Positions 8,815 to 17,628 of a stretch of 55,973 nt of DNA are shown in pieces. The stretch is from Nitrososphaerota archaeon (GTDB lineage: Archaea > Thermoproteota > Nitrososphaeria > Nitrososphaerales > CADDZS01). The first letter of the stretch is position 1. Each line of letters starts with the position of its first letter. Both the position numbers and the translations under genes were made by a program. The DNA lies in NCBI GenBank assembly GCA_013288145.1, contig JABDCJ010000009.1, positions 1 to 55,973 of the forward strand. Reading direction: 5' to 3'. The notes under the pieces were generated by a model. The model was not told the DNA's origin. It saw only the letters and a program-made list of their open reading frames with translations, and searched no databases.

Positions 8815-9468
8815 GTGTTCGCCGATTCGATCGTCACCGATGACATCCGAAACCTGCGCCAGCAAATACTGCATCACCCGCTATGGAACGGCATAGAAGC
8901 CGGAACATTAGAACGCTCCCGACTCCAGCTGTTCGCCCTTCAAGATTGGTGGCTGGTACGTGAAGCATATCGTCTCGATGCCCTCGCGATCGCTGCGACA
9001 GGTCATCTGGAAGTGCAGGAGTTGCTGATCTCCAAGCTTGTCCCCAAAATCGGCGGATACAAATTGCTCTTGCGCTTCGGAGAAGCTCTGGGTTTATCCG
9101 GAACCGATTTTGACTCAGTTGAGCCGCTTTCCGGCTGTATGGCACTCACCAACTACTTTTACTGGATGCTTGCCTATGGCAAACCGGGCGAAAAGCTGGC
9201 GTCGGTCAGCGCAAGCGAAGACATCTTCGTCCAGATTTGCGCCCGGATCGGTCCCGCACTCCAGCGCAACTATGGACTGAGCCCGGAACAGGTCGCATTT
9301 TTCACGATCCATGACGATATCGGTGCAAAAGTCACTCCAGTTGACGAGATCCTGCTGGCTCGCTATGGCGCATCTACCGCTGAACGTAAGCTCATTGTCC
9401 GGGCGATACGTCTGAGCCACGAGTACGAGTTGATGTTTTACAATACTATACTAACCGCATCCATTTGA
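8815..9468 (+). CDS. TenA/PqqC-like heme-oxygenase-fold protein, probable iron-containing redox enzyme
   Basis: This is a 217-residue all-helical protein with the layout of TenA/PqqC/UndA-like proteins: LRQQILHHPLWNGIEAGTL, then FALQDWWLVREAYRLDALA, then FFTIHDDIGAKVTPVDEILL and LSHEYELMFYNTIL. His/Glu/Asp residues are placed in these helices as in family members that carry a metal or bind a thiamine- or quinone-type ligand. Start is GTG at 8815. The gene uses many CTG, CGC, GCC and CCG codons and is clearly GC-richer than its neighbours. With no thiamine or quinone genes nearby, this suggests acquisition from a GC-rich, perhaps bacterial, donor. The exact reaction cannot be read. Confidence 0.65.
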   Translation: MFADSIVTDDIRNLRQQILHHPLWNGIEAGTLERSRLQLFALQDWWLVREAYRLDALAIAATGHLEVQELLISKLVPKIGGYKLLLRFGEALGLSGTDFDSVEPLSGCMALTNYFYWMLAYGKPGEKLASVSASEDIFVQICARIGPALQRNYGLSPEQVAFFTIHDDIGAKVTPVDEILLARYGASTAERKLIVRAIRLSHEYELMFYNTILTASI

Positions 9469-9643
9469 GTCGCAACAACAATCGTAAAGAACTATCGCTG
9501 GGCAACCTTCCGAGCTTGCTGCATTTTTGATGCTGAATTGCACAGATGACGCAAAGGAATCTCCGGAATATCGAACCCGAGCTTTCGTCTAAGTAGTGTT
9601 TATTAACAGTCTGTCTTTCTCAGAAAAACAGAGGCTATGATCT

Positions 9644-10438
9644 ATGGTCGAAAAAATGCTAGTAGTCGTGTTCGATGACGAGACAAAAGCGTACGAGGGT
9701 TCTAGAAAACTAAGCCAACTCGATTCTGAAGGAAGCGTTTCAGTCCATGCAGAGTCGGTAATCAAGAAAAATCCGGACGGATCAGTTGCCATGAAAGAAC
9801 TCGATGGTGACTTTCCAGTGCGAACGGCAGGTGGAACAGCAATCGGCGCGCTTATCGGACTTTTGGGAGGACCCATAGGCTTTGGAATTGGGGCAGCTAC
9901 TGGCGCACTTGTTGGTTATGTCGCTGACATGGATCGAGCTGGAGTGAATTCAGATTATCTTGCTGATGTGGCCACAAAACTTACCCCAGGAAAGTGGGCT
10001 CTGGTCTCTGATCTCGACGAAGAATGGGAGATTCCGGTGGATTCGGGAATGGAAGCACTGGGTGGTATTGTTTTTAGAGCAACGCGCGAGGATGTAGAAC
10101 AAACACAGAACGCGAGAGATCAAGCTGCCCTAAATGCTGAGATCAGTCGACTGAAAGAAGAGCAAGCTCAGGCGCGGGAAGAAGATAAAGCGAAGCTTCA
10201 AACAAAGATTAACGCTCTCCAGGCAAAACTTCAAGCAAAAATGCAGCAAGCCAAGGAGCAATCCGACATGAACAGGAAGGAGACTGAATCCAAGCTGCAC
10301 GCACTAGAAGAGAAAGCTAAGAAAGCCAGGGGCGACGCGAAAGCAAAGATTGAATCTCGGATTGCCTCAATTCGGAACAAGCACAAGGATTCTTCTGAGC
10401 ACCCCGACATGATGCCTCAGCAACAAATCCAGAAGTGA
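9644..10438 (+). CDS. DUF1269-type stress/membrane-associated protein with C-terminal coiled coil
   Basis: This is a 264-residue protein. The N-terminal about 60 residues (LVVVFDDETKAYEGSRKLSQ..., SVHAESVIKKNPDGSVAMKE) form the alpha/beta part of the DUF1269 family. A glycine-zipper hydrophobic hairpin follows at about 63-95 (GGTAIGALIGLLGGPIGFGI) that could insert in membranes. From about 155 on there is a long Glu/Lys/Gln coiled coil. DUF1269 proteins are often stress-linked; the role here is unknown. It is followed 9 nt later by the gene at 10448, so the two are probably co-transcribed. Confidence 0.8.
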   Translation: MVEKMLVVVFDDETKAYEGSRKLSQLDSEGSVSVHAESVIKKNPDGSVAMKELDGDFPVRTAGGTAIGALIGLLGGPIGFGIGAATGALVGYVADMDRAGVNSDYLADVATKLTPGKWALVSDLDEEWEIPVDSGMEALGGIVFRATREDVEQTQNARDQAALNAEISRLKEEQAQAREEDKAKLQTKINALQAKLQAKMQQAKEQSDMNRKETESKLHALEEKAKKARGDAKAKIESRIASIRNKHKDSSEHPDMMPQQQIQK

Positions 10439-10447
10439 AAGAGTGAA

Positions 10448-10792
10448 ATGGCGCAGTTTGTCGCGCTGGCTTACCCTGTTATAGCGGGCAACGAAGGAAA
10501 AGCCCGCGACTTTGTAAGTGATGTAAAAAACAGGCATAAGGAGTTCGAAAAAAGTTCAAAGAACCGGAAGGTGAAGAAGGAAGCATGGTTCCTTCAACAG
10601 CTTCCTGGAAGTAGCACGCTGATTATCTTCATGGAGGCGGATGACGTGGCCAAATCAATCAGTGAATTTGCCCAGTCTCAAGACTCTTTTGACGTATGGC
10701 TGAAACAATCTGCAAAGTCGATTACTGGAATGGACTTTTCGATGCCGCGCGAAGATCCATATCCTGAGTTGCTACTATCCCACGGTTTCTGA
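10448..10792 (+). CDS. Small dimeric alpha/beta-barrel protein (DUF6176-like)
   Basis: This is a 114-residue soluble protein. It has a ferredoxin-like beta-alpha-beta pattern: FVALAYPVIAGNEGKARDFV, then KEAWFLQQLPGSSTLIIFME, then a C-terminal helix SFDVWLKQSAKSITGMDF. This resembles DUF6176/ABM-type domains that dimerise into a barrel. No catalytic residue is evident. It lies 9 nt after the DUF1269 gene, and a GTGAAAGAGTGAA purine-rich stretch precedes the ATG, so translation coupling is likely. The family name is tentative. Confidence 0.65.
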   Translation: MAQFVALAYPVIAGNEGKARDFVSDVKNRHKEFEKSSKNRKVKKEAWFLQQLPGSSTLIIFMEADDVAKSISEFAQSQDSFDVWLKQSAKSITGMDFSMPREDPYPELLLSHGF

Positions 10793-10951
10793 CACTGGAA
10801 TTATTGAAGCTCGCCCAAAGTCTGAACTACATTATACCAATATGTGAGAACTCCCAAAATACATTGGAGATAGGAATTCGGTCTATGCCAGCCTATTGAA
10901 GCGTCTCCGCCCCTCGTTAAAGCCGAGGTAGTTTCGAAATTAAGACCAAAG

Positions 10952-11266
10952 GTGTTTAATGTCAGGGGAGAAACTAGGAGTGAAACCTTGACTCGTCCCG
11001 CTAAGACTCCGGAAGAAGTAGCTTCTTTCAATGAAACAAAGAAAACTACGGAATTCCTCAAGCGAATCACGCAAATAAAGCTCGATCCAGAGATCCGTGG
11101 CTATTCCGACCTCGTATCCGGACTTTTCGAAAACGGTCAATGGGTGTTTATTTGCAGTCAGCATGTTTCAGCGCGATTTTCAAATGAGGAAGAATTGAAG
11201 GAGCATTTCAGGAAGGAGTCGCACAAGCAATCGAAGATTGGTAAATCACAGTCGACTTATGATTAG
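10952..11266 (+). CDS. Hypothetical protein with possible C2H2-like end (104 aa)
   Basis: GTG at 10952 begins MFNVRGETRSETLTRP and is the first start codon in an open frame. Residues about 40-70 are helical (KTTEFLKRITQIKLDPEI). Residues about 72-95 (WVFICSQHVSARFSNEEELK) followed by EHFRKESH recall a degenerate zinc-finger-like element. The family is not recognised. It follows 10792 by 159 bp on the same strand and could be the third gene of that unit. Moderate confidence that it is coding. Confidence 0.45.
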   Translation: MFNVRGETRSETLTRPAKTPEEVASFNETKKTTEFLKRITQIKLDPEIRGYSDLVSGLFENGQWVFICSQHVSARFSNEEELKEHFRKESHKQSKIGKSQSTYD

Positions 11267-11323
11267 AATTACGTCGAGCATTGAAAAATCAATGACCGGG
11301 CGCCTAGTTCGCGCTGCCAAAAT

Positions 11324-11764
11324 TCAAGGAGCAAATGTGCAAACAGAGACAGCCCACTCCGAAGATGGCGATTCAGGATCCAAATTTGTTGTGTTTGTCG
11401 ATGCAAAACTTGTGGAAATGTCTGTCAACAGTGTTGTAATGTAGAAAGTGCTGTTGATGATTTGAGTAGTGGCTGAGGAAGTACTCGTAGAGATATAGCG
11501 GGTTGTAGTTCCGTTATGCACTTTGGTCACTGTAACGGGGATTAGCTGCAAGTTATCCGGAAGAATAAAATCCGTAGAACTGCAGTTACCATTCAGTTTC
11601 ACGAAGTTGTTATTGGTAGGACCTCTAACCACAGTTGTGCAGCAGTACGTGGTTGTACTGGATTCTGTCAATGTCAGGGCATACGCCACTGCAAGCGCCG
11701 CGAGGATGGAAATGATTGCGACAGCAATTATCATTGAATCTGAGGATGAAATGGCGCGCCGCAA
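11324..11764 (-). CDS. Membrane-tethered extracytoplasmic Thr/Ser-rich protein (146 aa)
   Basis: Residues about 10-32 (SMIIAVAIISILAALAVAYA) form an N-terminal signal-anchor helix. The rest is an outside domain rich in Thr, Ser and Asn with many N-glycosylation sequons (NGTTT, NSTF, NTTN, NCSS) and four Cys (CC, C, C) that could form disulphides. There is no recognisable domain. It is divergent from the surface protein at 11865, with a 100-bp shared promoter region, which suggests linked expression. A 61-codon frame on the other strand overlaps its 3' end and is treated as a shadow. Confidence 0.6.
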   Translation of the reverse strand: MRRAISSSDSMIIAVAIISILAALAVAYALTLTESSTTTYCCTTVVRGPTNNNFVKLNGNCSSTDFILPDNLQLIPVTVTKVHNGTTTRYISTSTSSATTQIINSTFYITTLLTDISTSFASTNTTNLDPESPSSEWAVSVCTFAP

Positions 11765-11864
11765 GGTACAGGTGACATTTAGAGCCTCTCGATAATCTGT
11801 TATTTGAATTTACATTCTTAAATGTGAGAGACTTTGCGGTCTGATTCATCCAGGCAAGAACTCT

Positions 11865-13004
11865 GTGAGTAGATTACAAACAGGAATTTTTGTTGTTGGG
11901 GCAATTATTCTTTTGATTTCACCGCTTCCGAGTCTAACAGCTCGTGTTTCATTCGCCGATCCACAACATTCAAGCCCCTCGCAGATTCTATCGGGAGCAG
12001 AAAATTTCCTCGTCAATCAGTACAATAGGACGATTGGTCTCGTCGCCGAATATCCCCATTCCAACATGTACTGGTTGTATTCCGACAATTTTCTAGCTAG
12101 CTACGTCCTGCAAAAAATCAATACTTCAAATGTTACCCAGCTGAAAATAGCCCAGAATATCTCTCGCAGCCTATCAAGGTATTTGGTGGCCGTCCCAGCT
12201 CCGATTAACCAGTACATGATTCTCAATTCCAGTTTGTTCGCATTCAACACTTCGAAGAATTATGATGTCGCTAACATCGACGGTGGGACCATTGCGGTTA
12301 CACTAAACAACGGTACTTCTGAATTGAACCCGAAAAACTATGCTGACATCGCGTTCCTTGAAGCATTATACTACAATGAGATAGGACAGGAAGACAGTGC
12401 ACTATCTGTCTTTCAAACAGGCGCCACCATGTACGACGGCATCGGGATGAAAGACGTTCCCTTTAGTGGGGTATATCAAACGTACAAGCTCGCCCTCTAT
12501 ATCTATGCTGCCAAAGTCTTGGGCCAAAATTACTCTTCATCTGCTGAGACAACTCTTCTCAATATGCAAGGAATCAACGGAGGATTTTTCACAGGTTACA
12601 ATGCGAGCTACTCCACTGTTGGAACTTTGACTAATGTTGAAACGACGTCGCTTTCGATACTTGCGATGACAGGCCCGAATCAGGCAACTCAATCACAGAC
12701 TACTACTTCGATCATACAGAATTCTAACATTACGACTTCACATTCTGCATTCACTTCGTCCACTACAAGCCACGCAAACTTGTCAATAAGTGGCTCTAAA
12801 GGCGTGCCTACTTCCAGTTCAAATCAGGCTTCTTCGACTACCTCAAGTACGTCAAACAATGCTACAAGTTCTTCCTCCTCTGTCTCTGTCATCCCGGACT
12901 CATCTTCCTCGAGCATTTCCGCTTTTCCTTACGCAGTCGACATTCTTTTACCAATCCTTCTTGTGCTTTCTCTATTGATAATCATCAGAAAGAAAAAATC
13001 TTGA
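11865..13004 (+). CDS. Secreted cell-surface protein with helical domain, Ser/Thr stalk and C-terminal membrane anchor
   Basis: This is a 379-residue protein. It has an N-terminal signal peptide (residues about 6-25, IFVVGAIILLISPLPSL) and an ectodomain about 40-265 with helical repeats (SGAENFLVNQYNRTIGLVAE, NYADIAFLEALYYNEIGQED, GVYQTYKLALYIYAAKVLGQ) reminiscent of alpha/alpha-toroid folds. A Ser/Thr-rich stalk follows at about 270-345. The protein ends in a C-terminal helix (VDILLPILLVLSLLIIIRKKKS) whose positive tail points into the cytoplasm. Many NxS/T sequons suggest glycosylation. Start is GTG at 11865. The function is unknown; polysaccharide- or peptidoglycan-like hydrolase activity is possible from the toroid resemblance but unsupported by catalytic motifs. 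Confidence 0.8.
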   Translation: MSRLQTGIFVVGAIILLISPLPSLTARVSFADPQHSSPSQILSGAENFLVNQYNRTIGLVAEYPHSNMYWLYSDNFLASYVLQKINTSNVTQLKIAQNISRSLSRYLVAVPAPINQYMILNSSLFAFNTSKNYDVANIDGGTIAVTLNNGTSELNPKNYADIAFLEALYYNEIGQEDSALSVFQTGATMYDGIGMKDVPFSGVYQTYKLALYIYAAKVLGQNYSSSAETTLLNMQGINGGFFTGYNASYSTVGTLTNVETTSLSILAMTGPNQATQSQTTTSIIQNSNITTSHSAFTSSTTSHANLSISGSKGVPTSSSNQASSTTSSTSNNATSSSSSVSVIPDSSSSSISAFPYAVDILLPILLVLSLLIIIRKKKS

Positions 13005-13413
13005 TGAATACAAGACACGGTAAGAATGAATACGCTTTCAAACGAGATTTTCTGTGACCTCCATGTAGCTCTTAGTAGATTCGATCCGTTTGGTTTCGTG
13101 GTGAGCGTCTTCTTCTGCAACTGCTTTTGACATGTGGGAAGAGAAAGAATTCCTGTCCGCCGAGAGCAGATTGTGAGCAAAGAACATACGTCGTTCGAGC
13201 TAGAATGAAAAACGTCCTCATGGGTTTGGTCTTCCGACCTGTCTGTGTTCTCCTTTCGGAATAACGCCAGACAAAAACCCGATGAGAACGAGTGATCATA
13301 ACGCTCATTCTTTGTAATAAGCCAAATGAAGATTCTTTCTAGAAATCTCGTTGGTACTTCGGTAAATATCTGCCTACCGAACTCGTTGTAGGAATCTTCA
13401 GCCTTTAGGTGTG
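13005..13413. other. Intergenic stretch, nothing recognisable
   Basis: About 410 bp between convergent genes. Short frames on the minus strand (up to 83 codons) have no domain, no hydrophobic pattern and no promoter, and are treated as chance. Confidence 0.5.
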
Positions 13414-14271
13414 CTATTTCAGCATCTCGTGAACACGCGACACGGCTTTACTCGCCGCTTCATCGGGCAGATCCATATGTGAAAAATTGCATATCGACAG
13501 AATTCCATCGAAACCTATTGTCTTCAATTTGGAAATTACTGCTCCAAAATCAATGTCTCCCTCGCCTGGCGTCGAGTGAAGATGGGGTACGACTTCTGGA
13601 GAGTATGTCGGGCAGAAGAAAATTCTTTGCGGATCCAGGGTGTCTGCCATGTGAATATAGCCGACTAGATCCTTAGCATCATCCAAGATCGCGTCAGACG
13701 AATGTCTCAGGACGAAAGTATGTGGTATACAGTAATTGTATTTCACGTGCTTGGAACCCAGCGACCTGAGCAATTTTGTAGCTTCAAAAGAATCCTCAAT
13801 AAAATCGCCGGGGTGAGCTTCAAAGCATATTGTAACATCGGATGACTCCAGTCGAGGAATTATCTGCTCCATTGATTTTTTGAAAGAGTCGAGAGAGCCC
13901 TGGTAATTTTTTCGATCTCCGGTAAGTTCTGAAACCATCAATCTACAGTCCAGTTCGCCTATGAGAGAGATTGCATTTTTCATTTGGGTGACTCCACTTT
14001 CTCTATCAGATTCTTTCGGCGATGAAAACCCTAGAGAGAATTTCGACCAGGTCATCGGATCGAATCCGGCAAGAGCAAAGAGGGCACCAAGTTTCAACCC
14101 GTGTTCAGAGAGCTGCTCTCTCAGTTTTTTGTACTCTTTCTGACCCGATCTGCAGGCATCAAAATGCGAAAGGCCGATCTCCATCTCCTTCAGACCTAGG
14201 CTTGAGGTGACTTCCAGGGCTTTGGCAAGTGGAAGCTTTCCGAAAAGCGTTGTCTCCATCGCTATTCTCAA
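13414..14271 (-). CDS. Sugar isomerase/epimerase-like TIM barrel (xylose-isomerase-like)
   Basis: This 285-residue protein belongs to the AP endonuclease-2/xylose isomerase-like TIM-barrel superfamily. These enzymes isomerise, epimerise or dehydrate sugars and cyclitols with a divalent metal. Visible landmarks are the N-terminal FGKLPLAKALEVTSSLGLKE, the metal-ligand strand CFEAHPGDF (Glu about 154), VKYNYCIPHTF (about 185) in place of the usual Asp-containing strand, GYIHMADTLDPQ (His about 216) and FDGILSICNF near the end. The last strand lacks the usual Glu (SICN), so the metal site is atypical. It is divergent from the TIM-barrel gene at 14465 (193 bp between), suggesting shared control. 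The substrate is unknown. Confidence 0.85.
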   Translation of the reverse strand: MRIAMETTLFGKLPLAKALEVTSSLGLKEMEIGLSHFDACRSGQKEYKKLREQLSEHGLKLGALFALAGFDPMTWSKFSLGFSSPKESDRESGVTQMKNAISLIGELDCRLMVSELTGDRKNYQGSLDSFKKSMEQIIPRLESSDVTICFEAHPGDFIEDSFEATKLLRSLGSKHVKYNYCIPHTFVLRHSSDAILDDAKDLVGYIHMADTLDPQRIFFCPTYSPEVVPHLHSTPGEGDIDFGAVISKLKTIGFDGILSICNFSHMDLPDEAASKAVSRVHEMLK

Positions 14272-14464
14272 GAAATATCTTTTCTCTGAACTGCACTGCC
14301 CGGGTTGAAAGTAAATAAGAGTCTCGATAAAAATCGTTTTCTCTAACTATTTGCTCTAAAGCCCCGTCTGTGAAGTTTCTATTGGTTTTGGACTTTCTGG
14401 ACAGGTAGCTAAACTGACAAAACTCAAATAAACATCGTGCTCGGCATTAGAGTCGAGTGCGAAT

Positions 14465-15325
14465 TTGAAATACTCTGTTCACATGGTAACTTACGATGCG
14501 GCGGGTTACAAATCGACAGATCCGATTCAGTTTGAAAAGATAGTGTCGAAGTTACATGACATGGGCTTTGATGGCGTGGAACCTCTTTCGGTTCCTGAAC
14601 GAATGTCTGATATGCGCGCGATGCACGAATCGTGTGTTTCGCATCAAATGAAAGTCCCAATGGTTGCCGGAGTCTCGGGAAGATACGGACAGGTAATCGG
14701 TACCTATCCCGATAAGGATCCGACAAGCGTCAATGAAAAGCAAAGAGAGACTGCCGTGGAGTACAACCAAAAATCTGCGGATGTTGCAGTAATTTTCGAT
14801 TCAAAGTATGTTCAGATCTCGCTGGGTTCGCTGGAGGAGCAGGACACCTCGCAGAAAGGAATCGAGAAGGCATTTAACAACTTGGCAAACGTCCTCGCAA
14901 GATCGGCTCGCTACGCAAAAGAAAGAGGGGTCAGCATAATTTTCGAACCGCAGTGCAGGTTCGAGGGATATTACGGCGTCAACAGTACCGTAAAGCAGTC
15001 ACTAAAATTACTCGAAAAGGTAGGCCAAGAAAACATCTATCTCATGCTTGACACGTTCCATTCCAACATCGAAGAAGTGTCCCTGGTTGACGCACTAGAA
15101 GAGGCCCGGAGTCTATTAAGGCACGTGCACGTCGCAGACAATCAGAGGCTTCCGCCGGGATATGGCTCCCTCGATTTCAGATCGATTCTGATGCAACTCA
15201 AACAAAGTCAGTACGACAATTTCTTGGGAATGGAGTGCATGCCGATTGGTCCCAAAGTGGATTTGCTTCTTCGAAATAGTCTCAACTATATGCGAAGCAC
15301 AGAGAAGATCTTGGACGAACAATAA
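14465..15325 (+). CDS. Ketose 3-epimerase-like TIM barrel (tagatose/psicose epimerase type)
   Basis: This is a 286-residue xylose-isomerase-like TIM barrel. All four metal ligands of the D-tagatose/D-psicose 3-epimerase group seem present: Glu in IIFEPQCRFEG (about 160), Asp in LMLDTFHSNIEE (about 196, with the typical DTFHxNIEE run), His in HVHVADNQRLPPGYG (about 221) and Glu in LGMECMP (about 254). Start is TTG at 14465, with an AT-rich element (CAAATAAAC) about 40 nt upstream. It likely interconverts free ketoses or related polyols. It is convergent with the aminotransferase at 15342 and divergent from another TIM barrel at 13414. The exact sugar is unknown. Confidence 0.87.
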   Translation: MKYSVHMVTYDAAGYKSTDPIQFEKIVSKLHDMGFDGVEPLSVPERMSDMRAMHESCVSHQMKVPMVAGVSGRYGQVIGTYPDKDPTSVNEKQRETAVEYNQKSADVAVIFDSKYVQISLGSLEEQDTSQKGIEKAFNNLANVLARSARYAKERGVSIIFEPQCRFEGYYGVNSTVKQSLKLLEKVGQENIYLMLDTFHSNIEEVSLVDALEEARSLLRHVHVADNQRLPPGYGSLDFRSILMQLKQSQYDNFLGMECMPIGPKVDLLLRNSLNYMRSTEKILDEQ

Positions 15326-15341
15326 TCCCGGTGAAGAGGCT

Positions 15342-16703
15342 CTAGCGGATTGCGCTAGCCTCTCTCAGAGCTTCGTGGCTTGCCTCGATGGTCTTTTGAA
15401 TATCTTCCTCGGTATGGGCGAATGAAAGATACAGCCTTCCATAGCGGGTCGGCATTGCCATCACGCCTCTGTTTATGAGACCCTGGAAGAATACAGCGGA
15501 TCTTCGGATGTGCGGGTGCATTGGAATCGAGTAGACGTCGCGGGTGCTGCCAACGCTCTCAAGATCGGTAAAGAAAACCGAAAACATGGGACCCGGTCCC
15601 TGGACGACTCCGGGTATGTGAGCATCCGCAAAACCATCCCTGATCCCTTTCATCAATTCGTTTCCGCGGCTGTAGATTTTTGAGTAAGAACCATACGATT
15701 CGAGCTCAGTTACCGTCGCGAGAGCAGCTGCAACTGCTAGTGGATTGCCATTATATGTTCCGGCGATATATGTCCTGTCGGATGTTACCGGCTCCATGAT
15801 TTCCTTGGTAGCGGCAACGGCAGCTATTGTCAACCCATTAGCCACACACTTTGCATAAGTAGCAACGTCCGGCACGATGCCGGTCGCTTCCTGAGCGCCC
15901 CTGAGGCCCAATCTGAAGCCAGTAATGACTTCGTCGAAAATCAGGTCGATTCCATTCTCTTTGGTCAGTTTTCGCATAAGTTCCAGGTATCCCTTCTCGG
16001 GAGGAATGACTCCCCAGTTCGCCTGGTAGACCTCGGTAATGACGCCCGCGATCTGATCGCCCTCACGCCTAATTGTCTCTTCCAATAGTCCTGGATCGTT
16101 CCACGGCAGTACTATGATGTCATCAATTACGCTTTCTGAAACTCCCTCCGCGGACACTACCTTCTGTCCCATATTTCGGGCGAATGACCCAATAACCGAG
16201 CCGACCGCTCCAACCATATTCCAGTCAGCCCATCCGTGATAATGCCCCTCAAACTTTAGCATCTTTCGTTTTTTGGAGTGCGCCTTGACTATTCTGCGGG
16301 CAACTGAAGTTGCTTCTGATCCAGTACTGCAAAGAACGACCTGCTCGCCACACGCCACGTACTTTCTGAACTTTCTGCAAAGTTTCAGCTCGATCTCGCT
16401 GTTGCCCCCGAAAATCGCGCCTCTTTCTAGCTGCTCTTTTACCGCAGCTACAACAGTTGGGTGAGAATGCCCAAGGATTATCGGACCGAAACTCAGGTGG
16501 TAATCTATGAATTCATTTTGATCAACGTCAAAGATATGCGAACCGCTTGCTTTGTCAAAGAAAGCCGGAGTGGAAATCGATAGACCCTCGTACGAACCTT
16601 TCGTAATTGCCGCGCGGGCGCCGCTGTTTGTACCGCCGGGAAGCAAGTCATTTGCTTCGACCTGTAGCTCCCTTGATCTCTTGAACATGGTAGAAGTTTC
16701 CAT
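15342..16703 (-). CDS. Glutamate-1-semialdehyde aminomutase-like class III aminotransferase (copy 1)
   Basis: This is a PLP fold-type I enzyme that moves an amino group between a substrate and an oxo partner. Seen are LLPGGTNSGARA near the N-terminus, DYHLSFGPIILGHSHP, CSTGSEATSVARRIVKA (phosphate loop), FEGHYHGWADWN, DLIFDEVITGFRLGL (Asp for the PLP nitrogen) and TYAKCVANGL carrying the Schiff-base Lys. The frame opens to 16760, but Met at 16703 aligns with the start of the paralogue at 26411 and is preferred. HemL proper usually has GKVIGGGLP at the lysine, so a heme-synthesis role is doubtful. The sugar-gene setting points to an amino-sugar or amino-cyclitol substrate (inference). Confidence 0.85.
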   Translation of the reverse strand: METSTMFKRSRELQVEANDLLPGGTNSGARAAITKGSYEGLSISTPAFFDKASGSHIFDVDQNEFIDYHLSFGPIILGHSHPTVVAAVKEQLERGAIFGGNSEIELKLCRKFRKYVACGEQVVLCSTGSEATSVARRIVKAHSKKRKMLKFEGHYHGWADWNMVGAVGSVIGSFARNMGQKVVSAEGVSESVIDDIIVLPWNDPGLLEETIRREGDQIAGVITEVYQANWGVIPPEKGYLELMRKLTKENGIDLIFDEVITGFRLGLRGAQEATGIVPDVATYAKCVANGLTIAAVAATKEIMEPVTSDRTYIAGTYNGNPLAVAAALATVTELESYGSYSKIYSRGNELMKGIRDGFADAHIPGVVQGPGPMFSVFFTDLESVGSTRDVYSIPMHPHIRRSAVFFQGLINRGVMAMPTRYGRLYLSFAHTEEDIQKTIEASHEALREASAIR

Positions 16704-17096
16704 AATGTCGGCTGGGATGAATTTCTGCCACTTACTTATGTTTTGCAATTTATCGCACAATTGGGCACTCCTCTTCCAAAAGGCGAAGATGATACAATCA
16801 GAACGTATGTATCGACTGCGAAGACTGTATGACTTTAGAATTCGCGCTGGTAAGGTCCGAATCCCCAGAGACTCAGACTCGGAATTGTTTTCTTAATTCG
16901 CTCGATTTAGCATCCGCGATCAATCAGTACTTCGAAATCGGTGTTCAACTTTGAAGCTCTTTGATGACTTCGTCCAAGCGAAGTTGAACTTTTTCAGAAG
17001 AGATAGAAGACATATTTTTTTCAAAAAAGAGATTAATTCAAGTTCCGGTATGAGGATTTCGCATCATCATCGAAACTCGTCAGTAGTTTGACGTAA
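16704..17096. other. Intergenic stretch at the left edge of a decayed region
   Basis: About 390 bp with no intact gene. It contains the first of three short CGAATCCCCAG repeats (16858-16868). The AT-rich run near 17010-17040 may be promoter or spacer sequence; no clear element is identified. Confidence 0.4.
16858..16868 (+). repeat. CGAATCCCCAG repeat, copy A
   Basis: This 11-mer recurs at 18821 and 19830. With flanks, copy A (GGTCCGAATCCCCAGAGACT) matches copy B at about 19 of 22 positions. It looks like a degenerate tRNA T-arm, but no tRNA can be folded. Confidence 0.5.
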
Positions 17097-17168
17097 GCAG
17101 ATCGCTGGAAGGGGGACCCTTATCTGACCAAGGATATCTTGGCGAAGATAATGGGCGGGAACCAGTGA
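17097..17168 (+). pseudogene. Possible C-terminal remnant of a larger enzyme
   Basis: After an in-frame TAA, 23 sense codons read ADRWKGDPYLTKDILAKIMG then GNQ and TGA. The KI(L/M)GGN ending resembles the C-terminus of metal-dependent dipeptidases or amidohydrolases. No start codon is available and the segment is very short, so this is a tentative gene fossil. It is supported mainly by two clearer remnants just downstream. Confidence 0.22.
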
Positions 17169-17182
17169 GGGACTTATAGCTG

Positions 17183-17398
17183 TCACGTGAAGTTGTCGCT
17201 GGACGGAGCGTTAGCCGTCTGAGGCTGCTTGTGGTACTTGTCAATCTCGGACCTAAGCTTGTTGAAAAAGACGTATCCCTCGCCTCCAGACTCGTCCTTT
17301 AGACCATCGAGGAAGGGCTTCATTGTCTTCCAGGCCAGCACTGGTTGGAACATGTCGTCCACTGTCTTGATGGTCACGATTCCTCTATCGAGGAGCAC
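17183..17398 (-). CDS. Hypothetical 71-aa protein
   Basis: A GTG start at 17398 opens MLLDRGIVTIKTVDDMFQPV..., with helices DGLKDESGGEGYVFFNKLRS and a polar tail. The frame is closed by a TAA seven codons upstream, so it cannot be much longer. It is not recognised. It could be a small intact gene or part of a decayed one, since gene remnants lie on both sides. Confidence 0.3.
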   Translation of the reverse strand: MLLDRGIVTIKTVDDMFQPVLAWKTMKPFLDGLKDESGGEGYVFFNKLRSEIDKYHKQPQTANAPSSDNFT

Positions 17399-17425
17399 AA
17401 CCCGGGTTTTATCACGAACTTAAAC

Positions 17426-17506
17426 GTGGCATACGAGTGGGACAGCGTCCGTTCTGACCCAAGATTTATCGCTCTGCTTGAGAAAGCCGGTCTCAAGGTC
17501 GACTAA
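17426..17506 (+). pseudogene. C-terminal remnant of a TPR-type protein
   Basis: 27 codons encode VAYEWDSVRSDPRFIALLEK then AGLKVD and a stop. The run of 'R.DPRF..LL.K.GL' is the familiar C-terminal end of TPR and adenylate-cyclase-associated proteins. The rest of that gene is absent upstream. It appears to be a leftover fragment. Confidence 0.4.
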
Positions 17507-17628
17507 AGTCATGCGCCCTTGATTCCTTTCACCACAATAGCTCAGTCTGCTTGATTTCCTTGCGCCTGCCCGCTCGAAGTAGAACTGGGAGGAGCGATAG
17601 ATGTTTTCTTGAACGTGTAATTTTTAGT

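Noticed and set aside
11259..11444. 61-codon plus-strand frame
   Set aside because: It overlaps the 3' part of the minus-strand anchored protein, whose signal-anchor and sequon pattern is far stronger.
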